This document shows positions 20,596 to 29,013 of a stretch of DNA of 64,000 nucleotides, piece by piece; position 1 is the first letter of the stretch; every line of letters begins with the position of its first letter. The notes below the pieces were generated by a model. The model worked only from the letters and a program-made list of their open reading frames with translations. It searched no databases and was not told where the DNA came from. Source of the DNA: JAUXJB01 sp965226855 (lineage in GTDB: Bacteria > Myxococcota_A > UBA9160 > SZUA-336); the NCBI GenBank assembly GCA_965226855.1, contig CBDDEE010000025.1, positions 124,001 through 188,000 of the forward strand, in the 5' to 3' direction. Made by a program: the position numbers and the translations under genes.

Positions 20596-21179
20596 AGGTA
20601 CACCTGAACATACAGGATCGGCCAGAGGCCGACTACGAAGTACCAGAAGATCTGGGTCGCGTGGAATGTGGCAGGAGCGAGGTGGGCCTTGCGCAGGAGA
20701 AGCCACGCGTAGGCCAGCGCGATCAGCGCGGCGACGGCATGCAGCGAGTGCATACCCACGATCAGATAGAAGAAGCTGCCGTGCGTGCTCGAGGTCAGGG
20801 TCAGGCCCTCGCGGATGAGGGCGGCCCACTCGACGCCCTGGAAGATCACGAACGACGCGCCGAGCAGAATGGAGATCAGGAGCGGCAGCCTGGCGCGCTC
20901 CGGCGCGCGTCTGAAGGCCCGGTGCGCGACGTAGAGCAGAAAGCCGCTGATGAGCAGCGCCACGGTGTTCACGGCGGTCTCCTCGACGGGGAGACGCGCC
21001 TGACCCGGCGGTGGCCACGCGCCCAGCGAAGCGGTCTTGAGGATCATGAAGGCGCTGATCAGCCCGGCAAACAGCATCCCCTCCACGATGACGAAGATCA
21101 GCATCCCGAGAACCGCGTTGGAGACGAGCTGCGCACGGCGCGGCGCGCCAGCGTGGGTCACCAGGGTCTTCTCGTACAT
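20592..21179 (-). CDS. ctaE: heme-copper oxidase subunit III-like protein (second copy)
   Basis: Heme-copper oxidase subunit III family, a membrane protein of about five helices without redox centres. After an N-terminal MYEKTLVTHAGAP, VLGMLIFVIVEGMLFAGL matches helix III-type sequence with its conserved Glu. FQGVEWAALIREG and GMHSLHAVAALIALAY match later helices, including the conserved GxHxxHV pattern. It ends FWYFVVGLWPILYVQVYL, the usual C-terminal helix. This is the more diverged of two subunit III genes in cluster 1. 195 residues. It overlaps the CAVC protein gene and follows ctaF by 17 bases, so it is part of one operon. Confidence 0.85.
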   Translation of the reverse strand: MYEKTLVTHAGAPRRAQLVSNAVLGMLIFVIVEGMLFAGLISAFMILKTASLGAWPPPGQARLPVEETAVNTVALLISGFLLYVAHRAFRRAPERARLPLLISILLGASFVIFQGVEWAALIREGLTLTSSTHGSFFYLIVGMHSLHAVAALIALAYAWLLLRKAHLAPATFHATQIFWYFVVGLWPILYVQVYL

Positions 21180-21196
21180 GGGGAGCGCCTCCGGAG

Positions 21197-21529
21197 CTAG
21201 TGCTCCGCTTCCCCACCCGCGCTTGGGGACCCGACAGGTGGCTTGATCCAGCCTGAGCCCTCGTGCTTCATCACGTCGGGCGCGACGGCCGAGAAGAAGA
21301 GCAGCATGAAGGCGAGCACCGTCGAGAGCATGTACACCACATACCGCTTCTCGATGTTCAGGTGCATGAAGTTCTTCGCGACCAAGTAAGCCTTGACGAT
21401 GGCTATGCCGAACGCCGTGATCAGCGTCACGATCCGGACCCCGACAAAGGGACCCGCAATGCTGATCACCAGCAGGATGACGAGTGCTGCCCAGATTTTC
21501 ACGTAGTTGGGATGGTGGATTTCAGACAC
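21197..21529 (-). CDS. ctaF: cytochrome c oxidase subunit IV family protein
   Basis: A 110-residue membrane protein of the prokaryotic COX4/CyoD type. Three helices are visible: ALVILLVISIAGPFV, ITAFGIAIVKAYLVAK and VLAFMLLFFSAVAP. The KAYLVAKNFMHLN block is the family signature. It assists assembly or stability of the oxidase. It lies between the two subunit III genes, separated by 7 and 17 bases. A counterpart occurs in cluster 2. Confidence 0.85.
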   Translation of the reverse strand: MSEIHHPNYVKIWAALVILLVISIAGPFVGVRIVTLITAFGIAIVKAYLVAKNFMHLNIEKRYVVYMLSTVLAFMLLFFSAVAPDVMKHEGSGWIKPPVGSPSAGGEAEH

Positions 21530-21536
21530 GGTGCCG

Positions 21537-22106
21537 TTATCTCGCGATGTAGAGCAGCGGAAAGAGGAAGATCCATACGATGTCGACGAAGTGCCAGTAG
21601 ATGCCGATCAGCTCGACCCGGTGGAGCTCCTGGCCCTTTCTCGCGGCCCAGGCGACGAAGCCCATGATGATCACGCCCGCGATCACGTGCAGGGCGTGGA
21701 GGCCCGCCGCCGTGTAGTAGAACGACCAGAAGGTGTTCGCCGTGATCGTGTAGCCTGCCTGTATCTCTGCCGTCCACTCGAAGGCCTTCACGGTGACAAA
21801 GAGCGCGCCGCCCAGCATCGTGAAGCCCAGCAGACGCGCGGCGAGCGGCCCATCGTTCTCGTCCGCCGCCTTGTGGGCGAGCACGGCCGTCAAGCTCGAC
21901 GTGAGCAGGATCAACGTGTTGAAGCTCCCCGCGACCAGGTTCGTGTGCTCCGCGTAGGCCGCCCAGGCGTCGTGCGCCAGGCGGTGCATGATGTAGGACG
22001 CGAGCAGGCCGCCGAAGATGACGATCTCCGACGCGAGGATCCACCAGACGGCGAGGCGGCCCGTGGGGATCCCGGTCGCGCTCCGTGTCGTTGCAATCGG
22101 TCTCAT
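21537..22106 (-). CDS. ctaE: cytochrome c oxidase subunit III
   Basis: Subunit III of the first heme-copper oxidase. The start TGIPTGRLAVWWILASEIVIFG carries the conserved helix with Glu. GSFNTLILLTSSLTAVLA, GLHALHVIAGVIIMG and YWHFVDIVWIFLFPLLY are standard subunit III blocks, the last one closing the protein. 189 residues, the five-helix form lacking the first two helices, as is usual when those are fused to subunit I or absent. It starts 22 bases after ctaD and is read from the same strand. Confidence 0.9.
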   Translation of the reverse strand: MRPIATTRSATGIPTGRLAVWWILASEIVIFGGLLASYIMHRLAHDAWAAYAEHTNLVAGSFNTLILLTSSLTAVLAHKAADENDGPLAARLLGFTMLGGALFVTVKAFEWTAEIQAGYTITANTFWSFYYTAAGLHALHVIAGVIIMGFVAWAARKGQELHRVELIGIYWHFVDIVWIFLFPLLYIAR

Positions 22107-22127
22107 TCTCTCCCTAGCACCTGCTGA

Positions 22128-23831
22128 TCAGCCAGGAACGTTCTGTGGAAAGTAGTCGTCCTCGCGACCGGGGACCCCGTACTCGTAGGGCCCGCGATAG
22201 ACGGTCGGGAGCTCGGCGAAGTTCCCGTGCGGCGGCGGCGACGGGGCCGTCCACTCGAGCGTGTTCGACTTCCAGGGGTTCAACGGGGCCCGCTTTCCTC
22301 GCCACAGACTGAGGAAGAAGTTCAGCAGGAACACGACCTGGAAGAACAGCATCACGACCAACGACGCCGTGGCGAACACCCGCATGTCCTGGAACGCGGG
22401 AAGCGCCAGGTCGGGGAAGTTCCCGTAGTCGTAGATCCGTCGGTGCTGGCCGGCCGCGCCCAAGACGAAGAGTGGGATGAAGATGCAGTTGAACGTGATG
22501 ATCGTGCCCCAGAAGTGAATCTTGCCCGCCAGCTCGTTCATCATTCGGCCAAATATCTTGGGGTACCAGAACGTGAGACCGGCAAAGACGCCGATGATCG
22601 CGATCGGGAAGAACGTGTAGTGGAAGTGGGCAAGCACGAAGTAGGTGTCGTGGAAGTAAATGTCGGCACCGCTTGCGCCGAGGTAGATGCCGGTCACGCC
22701 GCCGAGCAGAAACTCCGCGACGAAGGCTAGCGCCCACAGCATGGGCGTCGTGAGCGTGATCGACCCCCCGTAGAGGGTCGCAATGTACACGAAGCAGAGC
22801 TCGGCAAGCGGGATGGAGATCAGCACCGTCGTGACGGTGAACACGTTGGCCATGCGCGGATCGATGCCCGCTATGAACTGGTGGTGGGCCCAGACGAAGA
22901 AGCTCAGGATGCCTGTACTGAAGAGGGTGTAGAGAACCACGCGGTATGCGAAGAGCTTCTTGCGCGCGAACACGCACATTACGTCGGCGGTGATCCCCAG
23001 GGCCGGCAGCAGGACGACATACACCTCGGGATGCCCGAAGAACCAGAACAGGTGCTGCCAGAGCACGGGATCGCCGTCGCGCCTCGGGTCGTAGAATGCG
23101 GTTCCGATGATCTGGTCCATCAACAGCATGATCGCGCCCGCAATCAGCGGGCCGACGGACGCCATGAAGAGGATGCTGGCGATGACTATGGTCCAGACCA
23201 GCATCGGGAGGTCCGTGAACTTCATCCCCGGCGCACGCGAGTTCATGGCCGTCGTCACGAAGTTGATACCGCCGAGCAGGAAAGCCACGAACTCCAGCGC
23301 GACTGCCACGACCCACAGCGTGGCTCCCAGAGGGGTCAGATTGTATGCCCCCTGTGCGGAGAGCGGTGGGTAGGCCGTCCAGCCGCCGCCGAACCCGCCG
23401 CCCGGTACGAAGAAGGAGGTGATGAGAACGACCGTGCTGACGAAGAAGACCTGGTATGACAGCCGGTTGATGCGCGGAAAGACCATGTCGTCGCAGCCGA
23501 TCATCAGCGGGATGCAGAAGTTCCCGAAGAATGCCAGCAGCACGGGCATCGCCACCCAGAAGATCATGATGGTGCCGTGGTTCGTCACCAGAAAGTTGTA
23601 GGTCGTCGCGGTGACATTCCCGAAGAGCGGTACCTCGATGCCCGGGAAAGCGAGCTGCATGCGGAACGCGTAGGCCATGAACCCGCCGATCAGCGCCATG
23701 ATCATGCCTGTGAACAGGTACTGCTTGCCGATCATCTTGTGATCGGTGGGGAAGATGTACGTGCTCCAGAAGCTCAGCTCTTCGTGGTGGGCTTCGTGTG
23801 CGACCGTCGCTGTGCTAGCTCTTTCGGTCAT
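22128..23831 (-). CDS. ctaD: cytochrome c oxidase subunit I, aa3-type (cluster 1)
   Basis: Catalytic subunit reducing O2 to water at a heme-CuB centre and pumping protons. Low-spin heme ligands are H85 (TNHGTIMIFW) and H404 in AHFHYTFF, with H402 for the high-spin heme. CuB ligands are H267 and H316-H317 (WAHHQF). The GHPEVY motif supplies the cross-linked Tyr271 and the D-channel Glu, placing it in the A1 group. DDMVFPRIN holds the D-channel Asp/Asn. 567 residues. ATG at 23831 is chosen, since the frame upstream overlaps ctaC and lacks oxidase sequence. The C-terminus ends with the PPPHGNF and GPYEYGVPG blocks shared with the cluster 2 paralogue. Confidence 0.96.
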   Translation of the reverse strand: MTERASTATVAHEAHHEELSFWSTYIFPTDHKMIGKQYLFTGMIMALIGGFMAYAFRMQLAFPGIEVPLFGNVTATTYNFLVTNHGTIMIFWVAMPVLLAFFGNFCIPLMIGCDDMVFPRINRLSYQVFFVSTVVLITSFFVPGGGFGGGWTAYPPLSAQGAYNLTPLGATLWVVAVALEFVAFLLGGINFVTTAMNSRAPGMKFTDLPMLVWTIVIASILFMASVGPLIAGAIMLLMDQIIGTAFYDPRRDGDPVLWQHLFWFFGHPEVYVVLLPALGITADVMCVFARKKLFAYRVVLYTLFSTGILSFFVWAHHQFIAGIDPRMANVFTVTTVLISIPLAELCFVYIATLYGGSITLTTPMLWALAFVAEFLLGGVTGIYLGASGADIYFHDTYFVLAHFHYTFFPIAIIGVFAGLTFWYPKIFGRMMNELAGKIHFWGTIITFNCIFIPLFVLGAAGQHRRIYDYGNFPDLALPAFQDMRVFATASLVVMLFFQVVFLLNFFLSLWRGKRAPLNPWKSNTLEWTAPSPPPHGNFAELPTVYRGPYEYGVPGREDDYFPQNVPG

Positions 23832-23851
23832 ACCGCTCTTCGTGGTCTCCG

Positions 23852-24535
23852 CTACCTGCCCGCCAGAGCCGCAAGAGGTCGCCCCTCCATCCAGGCCGCG
23901 TGCTGCTCGGCCGTCTCGATGAAGATGCGAGCACCCATGAGGCCGTGCCCGATCCCGCAGATCTCCGCGCACTGGATGTCGAAGCTGCCCGTCTTGGTCG
24001 CCTCGAACCAGCCGGTGATGATCCGCCCGGGAACGGCGTCTTGCTTGAGGCGGAACACCGGGACGGAGAAGCTGTGCACGACGTCCCGAGCCTCGAGCTT
24101 GTAGTGGTAGAGCGTGTTCGTCTTTATGTGCAGCTCATCGATCGTCGTGATGTCGTCCGCCGTATTCAGCTCTCGGTCGGGCCCGGGGTGGACGAAGGTC
24201 CAAGCCCACTGCTGCGAGATCACGCGCACGGTCTCGTCGGCTGGGGGCAACACCTGCTTGACGTTGTACCAGACCTGCACAGCGCCGATGATGATGAAGA
24301 CGTCGCAGACCAGGACGAGCGCGTGCGGGATCGAGATCCAGCGCTTGAGCTCCTTCTCCTCACCAGTGACGTACTCGGTCCTCCTGCCCTTCACGGCTCG
24401 GAAACGGAAGATCATCCAGAAGAAGAACAGCTCGCAGACGACAAACCAGAAGCCCACGAGGACCGTAATGAGCAGGACGAGGTCGTCGATTTCGCTGGCA
24501 TAGGTGGAAGCGGCTTCGACGTAGCGTTCAATCAT
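23852..24535 (-). CDS. ctaC: cytochrome c oxidase subunit II (cluster 1)
   Basis: Electron-entry subunit. Two N-terminal helices (LVLLITVLVGFWFVV and LVLVCDVFIIIGAVQVW) anchor a cupredoxin domain. CuA ligands are H154 (DVVHSFSVP), C189 and C193 (CAEICGIGH), H197 and M200, all present. There is no fused cytochrome c domain, so the enzyme is aa3 and not caa3; the separate dihaem cytochrome upstream may take that part. QQWAWTFVHPG matches the aromatic patch near CuA. 227 residues. It lies 20 bases upstream of ctaD. Confidence 0.95.
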   Translation of the reverse strand: MIERYVEAASTYASEIDDLVLLITVLVGFWFVVCELFFFWMIFRFRAVKGRRTEYVTGEEKELKRWISIPHALVLVCDVFIIIGAVQVWYNVKQVLPPADETVRVISQQWAWTFVHPGPDRELNTADDITTIDELHIKTNTLYHYKLEARDVVHSFSVPVFRLKQDAVPGRIITGWFEATKTGSFDIQCAEICGIGHGLMGARIFIETAEQHAAWMEGRPLAALAGR

Positions 24536-24546
24536 CTCATCTCACC

Positions 24547-24651
24547 TTAGAGCACGAAGAGGAACACGGTCCCGATAAACAGGGCGACTCCGACGATCGT
24601 GATGACGAACCAGCCCGTGGCCATCCGATCCGCCGAGTAGTCCTTTGCCAT
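24547..24651 (-). CDS. 34-residue single-helix membrane protein in oxidase operon
   Basis: A very short frame starting MAKDYSADRMATGWF with one helix, VITIVGVALFIGTVFLFVL, ending at TAA (24547-24549). It sits between the dihaem cytochrome and ctaC, 15 bases after the former's stop and 11 before the latter's start, with no room for another gene. Placement, hydrophobic character and operon spacing argue that it is real and may be a small oxidase accessory subunit, comparable in size to CcoQ- or CtaH-type peptides. No family could be recognised. Confidence 0.55.
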   Translation of the reverse strand: MAKDYSADRMATGWFVITIVGVALFIGTVFLFVL

Positions 24652-24666
24652 TCCGAAGCTCGAATC

Positions 24667-25305
24667 CTAGTCGGAGAGAGTCATCATGTAGGCTACGACG
24701 TCCTGCATCGCCTGCTCGTCGGGCAGCGCCAGGGCCATCGGTCGCATCATGATGCCCGTCGTATCCTTCGGGTTCCCGCCTCGCACGCCCGACTTGTACT
24801 TCTTGAGCTGGTCGAGCAGGTACCAGTCGCTGGTGCGGTTCACGGCAGGACCGAAGAGCTGCTGGTTGCCCTCGCCGTTCGCGCCGTGGCAGGCCGCGCA
24901 GGTAGTATAGAGGACCTTGCCCTTGTCGGGATCGCCCTCGAGAGAGCGCGGCGGCGATACCGGCTCGAGGCTCGCCACGTAGGCGGCGACCTCCGCGACG
25001 TCCTCGTCGGTCCGCAGGGTTCGCGACATCGGGCGCATGCGCAGCCCCTCGACGTCGTCGGGATGCGCCCCGCGCGCGCCGCTCTTGAACTTCTCGAGCT
25101 GTGCCTCGATGTACCACTGGCCCATGCCAGCGATCGCGGGTCCGCCGAACAGCTGGTTACCCTCGCCGTTGTCGCCGTGGCAGGCGCCGCAGAGCTCGAA
25201 GAGCGTCTCGCCGCGGGCCGTGCCCTGCGCGAGTGCTGGACCGTTCGCAAACGCGAGAGCGGCAAGAATCACGCCGAGGGCGAGGAGACTCCTACTCAAT
25301 GCCAC
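24667..25305 (-). CDS. exported dihaem cytochrome c (c4-like)
   Basis: A signal peptide (residues 1-26, ending PALAQG) directs this to the periplasm. Two class I cytochrome c domains follow, with haem sites CGACH and CAACH. Each domain has a candidate Met ligand in an MRPM sequence (LRMRPMSRTL and IMMRPMALAL). The two halves are clearly similar (YIEAQLEKFKSG and LLDQLKKYKSG), as in cytochrome c4. 212 residues. First gene of the cluster, so likely the electron donor or an electron-entry relay for the aa3 oxidase. The 80-bp gap to tag holds no clear feature. Confidence 0.93.
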   Translation of the reverse strand: MALSRSLLALGVILAALAFANGPALAQGTARGETLFELCGACHGDNGEGNQLFGGPAIAGMGQWYIEAQLEKFKSGARGAHPDDVEGLRMRPMSRTLRTDEDVAEVAAYVASLEPVSPPRSLEGDPDKGKVLYTTCAACHGANGEGNQQLFGPAVNRTSDWYLLDQLKKYKSGVRGGNPKDTTGIMMRPMALALPDEQAMQDVVAYMMTLSD

Positions 25306-25385
25306 GCCTCCACACCGACCAAGTGGTCGTCAAATAGCTGATTCCGAAGAGCTTCGTCAAGCCGAGAGCTCCGACGCGGGCGCCT

Positions 25386-25946
25386 CTAGCCGAGCTCCCG
25401 GTGTCGAGGACAGCTTGTCAGATGGTCGTTCACGAGTCCCACCGCCTGCATGAAGGCGTAACAGATCGTAGGGCCCACGAACTTGAAGCCGCGCTGCTTC
25501 AGCTCTCGGCTGAGTGTCTCGGACTCGGGCGTCTGTGCCGGGATGTCGCTCATCTTGTCGAAGCGACTCTGTCTGGGTCTGCCCGCGACAAAGGCCCAGA
25601 GATACTGATCGAAGCTCCCGAATTGACTCTGGATCTCGACGAAGTGCCGCGCGTTCTTGATCGACGCCTCGACTTTCAGCCGATTTCGCACGATCCCCTC
25701 GTCCCGCAGGAGCTTGTCGCGTCGCCGCGAGGTGTAGCGTGCCACCCTGGCAGGCTCGAAGTCATCGTAGGCGCGACGATAGCCCGCGCGCTTTCGCAGG
25801 ATGGTGAGCCAGCTCAGACCCGCCTGCGCTCCTTCCAGGATCAGGAACTCGAAGAGAGCCCGGTCGTCGTGCAGCGGAACCCCCCACTCCTCGTCGTGAT
25901 ACGCCTGAAGCAGGGGATCGTCGCCCGCCCAGGGGCAGCGCGTCAT
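25386..25946 (-). CDS. tag: DNA-3-methyladenine glycosylase I
   Basis: Base-excision repair glycosylase removing 3-methyladenine. The start MTRCPWAGDDPLLQAYHDEEWGVP matches the Tag signature, including the Cys that helps bind zinc. FEFLILEGAQAGLSWLTIL and FDKMSDIP-ESETLSRELKQRGFKFVGPT are classical blocks. The remaining zinc ligands are the early YHDEEW His and the C-terminal LTSCPRHRE. 186 residues, normal. ATG at 25944-25946 overlaps the TGA of the upstream ABC1 kinase gene (ATGA), which suggests coupled translation. Confidence 0.93.
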   Translation of the reverse strand: MTRCPWAGDDPLLQAYHDEEWGVPLHDDRALFEFLILEGAQAGLSWLTILRKRAGYRRAYDDFEPARVARYTSRRRDKLLRDEGIVRNRLKVEASIKNARHFVEIQSQFGSFDQYLWAFVAGRPRQSRFDKMSDIPAQTPESETLSRELKQRGFKFVGPTICYAFMQAVGLVNDHLTSCPRHRELG

Positions 25947-27232
25947 CGGACGCACTCCCGATACAGCGCTCTGCAGTCGACCCGGGCCCCGATGTGGGCC
26001 AGCAGCAGGTAGCTCCCCGCGATCTTCCGGTGGACGAAGATGAGCTCCGTCGGCGGTCGCGGCAGCCCCCGGCGGGTGTATGCGTCCACGCCGATGGTCC
26101 GGACCCGCTCTGCGAGATCGGAGCCAGCGAAGTCGTAGGGCACGGCACTCCGCAAGGGCTCTGCAATGAGTCCGGAGAGCTCGATGAACGCCCTGCGGGC
26201 CTCCGGGCTCTCGTTGCCGCGCAGGAGCCCGATCTCCTCTCCGACGGAGATGACTCGCGCGGGATCGCCCTCCACCGTCGCGGTGACGAGCCGGGCGTAG
26301 GCCACGCACCAGCGGCGCGAGAGCGAGCGGACCGAGCCGAAGTCGAGCAGGGCCACGCGCTCGTGCTTCGGCTCGAACAGGTAGTTCGCGAAGTTGGGAT
26401 CGGTCTGCACGAAGCGGAACTCGAATAGCTCGCGGAACACCAGCCGCAGCAGCTTCTCACCCATGGCATTGCGGAGCTCCGCGGGGTGCTCGCGGGAGCG
26501 CAGATCCTCGATGGGGAGGGCGCGCACTCGATCCGTGGTGAGCACCCGTGCGCTGGAGAGGTCCGCATGCACGCGCGGTACGGTGACGCCGGGATCATCT
26601 CCGACCAGCTCCCGGTAGCGCTCTGTACTCCGGGCCTCGCGCCGGTAGTCGGCCTCGCGTCGCAGCTCTCGCTTCAGCTCAGGCGCGAGCCGCTCCAGGT
26701 CGACCTCTGGGGGCAGCAGCCGGGTCATGCGCAGCAGCACGACCAGGTTGTCGACGTCCGCGGTGATGCTCCGCTCGACGCCGGGGTACTGAACCTTCAC
26801 CGCCACGTCCCGCCCGTCAGCGGCCTCGGCCGCGTGAACCTGCCCAATGGAGGCGGCGGCCAGCGGCTCCAGGTCGAACTCTGCAAAGCGCCGCTCCCAG
26901 TCGGGACCGAGCTCTTGCGCGAGCACTTCGCGAACCTGCGCGCCGGGCATGAGACGCCCCTGATTCTGCAGCTCGGACAGGATCTCGGCGAGCGGCTCTG
27001 GCAGCAGCTCCTGGCCCTGGATCGAGAGCAGCTGACCGAGCTTCATCGCGGCGCCGCGCAGATCGGCCAGCGTATTGACGAGCCGCCGCGCGTTGGCCGG
27101 GCTCATCAGCAGACTCGCATTGCGGTCGCCGCGGCCCGCGGCGCGGCGCAGCACCTCGAGCGCGGTCTCACCCGCGATTCCGGCCAGCATCGAGCCGAGC
27201 TTGGCGATCCGCTCCGCCCGTCCCTCTGGCAC
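25943..27232 (-). CDS. ABC1/UbiB (ADCK) family atypical kinase
   Basis: Atypical protein kinase-like ATPase of the UbiB/COQ8 family, commonly linked with ubiquinone biosynthesis or lipid metabolism. The KxGQ motif is AAMKLGQLLSIQ (about residues 60-72), the alanine-rich replacement of the P-loop is AAASIGQVHAAE, and the ATP-lysine is in VAVKVQYPGV. FEFRFVQTDPNFANYLFE is the catalytic loop and ALLDFGSVR holds the metal-binding DFG. All key residues are intact. 429 residues is shorter than E. coli UbiB and lacks its C-terminal helices. The start codon used is consistent with a leader of about 60 residues before KxGQ. Confidence 0.88.
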   Translation of the reverse strand: MPEGRAERIAKLGSMLAGIAGETALEVLRRAAGRGDRNASLLMSPANARRLVNTLADLRGAAMKLGQLLSIQGQELLPEPLAEILSELQNQGRLMPGAQVREVLAQELGPDWERRFAEFDLEPLAAASIGQVHAAEAADGRDVAVKVQYPGVERSITADVDNLVVLLRMTRLLPPEVDLERLAPELKRELRREADYRREARSTERYRELVGDDPGVTVPRVHADLSSARVLTTDRVRALPIEDLRSREHPAELRNAMGEKLLRLVFRELFEFRFVQTDPNFANYLFEPKHERVALLDFGSVRSLSRRWCVAYARLVTATVEGDPARVISVGEEIGLLRGNESPEARRAFIELSGLIAEPLRSAVPYDFAGSDLAERVRTIGVDAYTRRGLPRPPTELIFVHRKIAGSYLLLAHIGARVDCRALYRECVR

Positions 27233-27271
27233 CCGAGCCTCTCGCCTGCTGCCCCCCCCGTTGCCCGCGGA

Positions 27272-28090
27272 TTAGCTGCCCCTGAACTCCGGCGGGCGCT
27301 TCTCGAGCAGCGCTCGGATGCCCTCCTTGGAATCCTCGGTCTCGAGCGTGCGCGACTGGGCGTGGGCCTCGAGCTCCGCGGCGCGCTTCGGATCCCAGGA
27401 GATCTCGCGGTAGATCGACTTCTTGGTCCAGCGCACGGCGATAGGCGCGGCGCCCGCGATCTCGCTCGCGAGCTCGCGCGCCCGCGCGAGGACCTGATCG
27501 CCTGGGAGAGCGTAGTTCGCCAGGCCCATTTCTGCAGCCTCCCGCCCGCTCAGGAGGCGTCCCGTCAGCAAGAGCTCCGTCGCGCGCGGCAGGCCGACGA
27601 GATGCGGCAAGATGTAGGTCGTCGCCATGCCCGGATGCAGGCCTAGCCGGACGAAGTTCGCGCCGTACTTCGCGCTCTCGTTCGCCACGCGCATGTCGCA
27701 GACGATCGCCAGCCCGAGACCGCCGCCCACCGCGTGGCCCTGCATGGCCGCGATCGTCGGAACCTCGATGTCCAGAATCGAGAGAAAGGGACGGTACATG
27801 GCGAACGAACGCTCGTGGGCGCCCTCGTAGCCGGCGCCGGACTCGCTGCGCTGAACGCCGCTCTTGAAGTCGGCACCCGCACAGAAGCTGCTGCCTCGCC
27901 CCGTCACGATCACGCAACGCAAGGATGTGTCCTCGCGCACCGTCGCAACAGCCCCGCGCAGCCCCTCGAGCACCTCGTCGGTCATGCTGTTGCGGTTGTC
28001 GGGACGGTTGAGCGTGATCGTCGCGATGTGATCCGCCGCGTCGTAGAGGACCGCGGGCTCGCTCAACTCAGTTCCCAACCAGGCTGGCAA
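27272..28090 (-). CDS. enoyl-CoA hydratase/isomerase (crotonase) family protein, catalytic Glu absent
   Basis: Crotonase-fold protein. The oxyanion hole is intact (SSFCAGADFKSG and HAVGGGLGLAIVCD). In typical hydratases the two catalytic glutamates sit in GGGxEL and in a QPEI-type segment. Here these read GGGLGL and YGANFVRLGLHPGM, so both are missing. The overall plan (272 residues, C-terminal KEGIRALLEKRPPEF) matches crotonases with isomerase, hydrolase or unknown activity; PaaG-like enzymes are one option. The substrate is probably a CoA thioester. It diverges from the HxlR/acyl-CoA dehydrogenase operon. Confidence 0.8.
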   Translation of the reverse strand: MPAWLGTELSEPAVLYDAADHIATITLNRPDNRNSMTDEVLEGLRGAVATVREDTSLRCVIVTGRGSSFCAGADFKSGVQRSESGAGYEGAHERSFAMYRPFLSILDIEVPTIAAMQGHAVGGGLGLAIVCDMRVANESAKYGANFVRLGLHPGMATTYILPHLVGLPRATELLLTGRLLSGREAAEMGLANYALPGDQVLARARELASEIAGAAPIAVRWTKKSIYREISWDPKRAAELEAHAQSRTLETEDSKEGIRALLEKRPPEFRGS

Positions 28091-28243
28091 GAACCGCGAG
28101 CGAGCGCTCTTCGGAGCACTTCGGCCGCCGCCGGAGTCACGGTCTGTGATCCGATTCGCATCTGCCCCCCTACCTAGTATGAAGTCCCCGCGATCTTATC
28201 CCAAGCGCGCTCCGGACGAAGGAATTCTGCTCAATACTTAGTT

Positions 28244-28292
28244 CAATATCTATTGTATATCATTCTTGGTTTCGATAGTATCTCGATCGAAA
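28244..28292 (+). promoter_or_regulatory. AT-rich operator-like palindromes before the HxlR gene
   Basis: Within an AT-rich stretch (28225-28295) there are two palindromes. CAATATCTATTG at 28244-28255 is perfect. TTTCGAT (28270-28276) and ATCGAAA (28286-28292) are inverted arms 9 bases apart, ending one base before the ATG at 28294. A site so near the start suits self-repression by the encoded regulator. Confidence 0.45.
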
Positions 28293-28293
28293 T

Positions 28294-29013
28294 ATGCAGA
28301 CCGAAGCAACGCCCATCGAGTCCACCATCCCCGCGGAGGCACTCGCTTCCCGCGGCCCTCTCTTCTGCCCGGTGGCTCGGGCCCTGGATCTGATCGGCGA
28401 GCGCTGGACCCTGGTGCTGGTCCGCCATCTGCTCGGGGGGCCGCGAGGCTTCCAGGAGCTGCGCCTGCGCAGCGGAATCGGCCCCCGGGTGCTGAGCACA
28501 CGGTTGCGCCAGCTCGCGCAGCGCGGGCTCGTGGAAACGGTTCCGGCTGGCAACCGCTCCCACTACGCACTCACCGATCTGGGGCGCACGCTGGAGCCGA
28601 TCGTGAGCGAGATCGCGGTGTGGTGGGTCCAGAACGCCATGGACAGCTCGGGTCCGTTCAAGGATACGACGCCCGTCTCCGTCGTGGAGGCACTCCCGTT
28701 CCTGCTGCGCTCCGAGCGCGCCCGGGACGTGGAGATCACCTACGAGCTCCGGCTCACTGGCCGAGGCGGCGGTGTCTGGACGGTAAAGATCGAGGACGGG
28801 AACTGCTCCGTCCGGGAGGGCTTCGCCGACCGCGCGGACGTGCGTTACACGGCCGACGCCCGCGACTGGACTCTGCTGGCGCTCGGTCTCATGGACGACC
28901 GCGAAGCCGTGCAGGCCGGGCGTCTCAGCAAGGACGGCCAGGGTGGCTCGATCGCCTGGTACTTCCATCAGCCCCAGCAGCCCGAACGGGCAGAGCGAGG
29001 AGAAGGCGGATGA
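28294..29013 (+). CDS. HxlR-family transcriptional regulator with C-terminal SCP2-like domain
   Basis: Residues 20-110 form a winged-helix HxlR domain: CPVARALDLIGERWTLVLVRHLLGG is the family's opening, with the sensing Cys, and GFQELRLRSGIGPRVLSTRLRQL the recognition region, then YALTDLGRTLEPI. Residues 130-235 resemble a SCP2 sterol-carrier fold (GVWTVKIEDGNCSVREG), an arrangement known in HxlR-like proteins and thought to bind a lipid or acyl ligand. The gene overlaps the first acyl-CoA dehydrogenase by ATGA at 29010-29013, so it probably controls that operon in response to an acyl compound. 239 residues. Confidence 0.85.
   Translation: MQTEATPIESTIPAEALASRGPLFCPVARALDLIGERWTLVLVRHLLGGPRGFQELRLRSGIGPRVLSTRLRQLAQRGLVETVPAGNRSHYALTDLGRTLEPIVSEIAVWWVQNAMDSSGPFKDTTPVSVVEALPFLLRSERARDVEITYELRLTGRGGGVWTVKIEDGNCSVREGFADRADVRYTADARDWTLLALGLMDDREAVQAGRLSKDGQGGSIAWYFHQPQQPERAERGEGG

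Noticed and set aside
20333..20611. An alternative frame over the small CAVC gene
   Set aside because: The frame in operon overlap with ctaE encodes a signal, CxxC and helix; this one does not.
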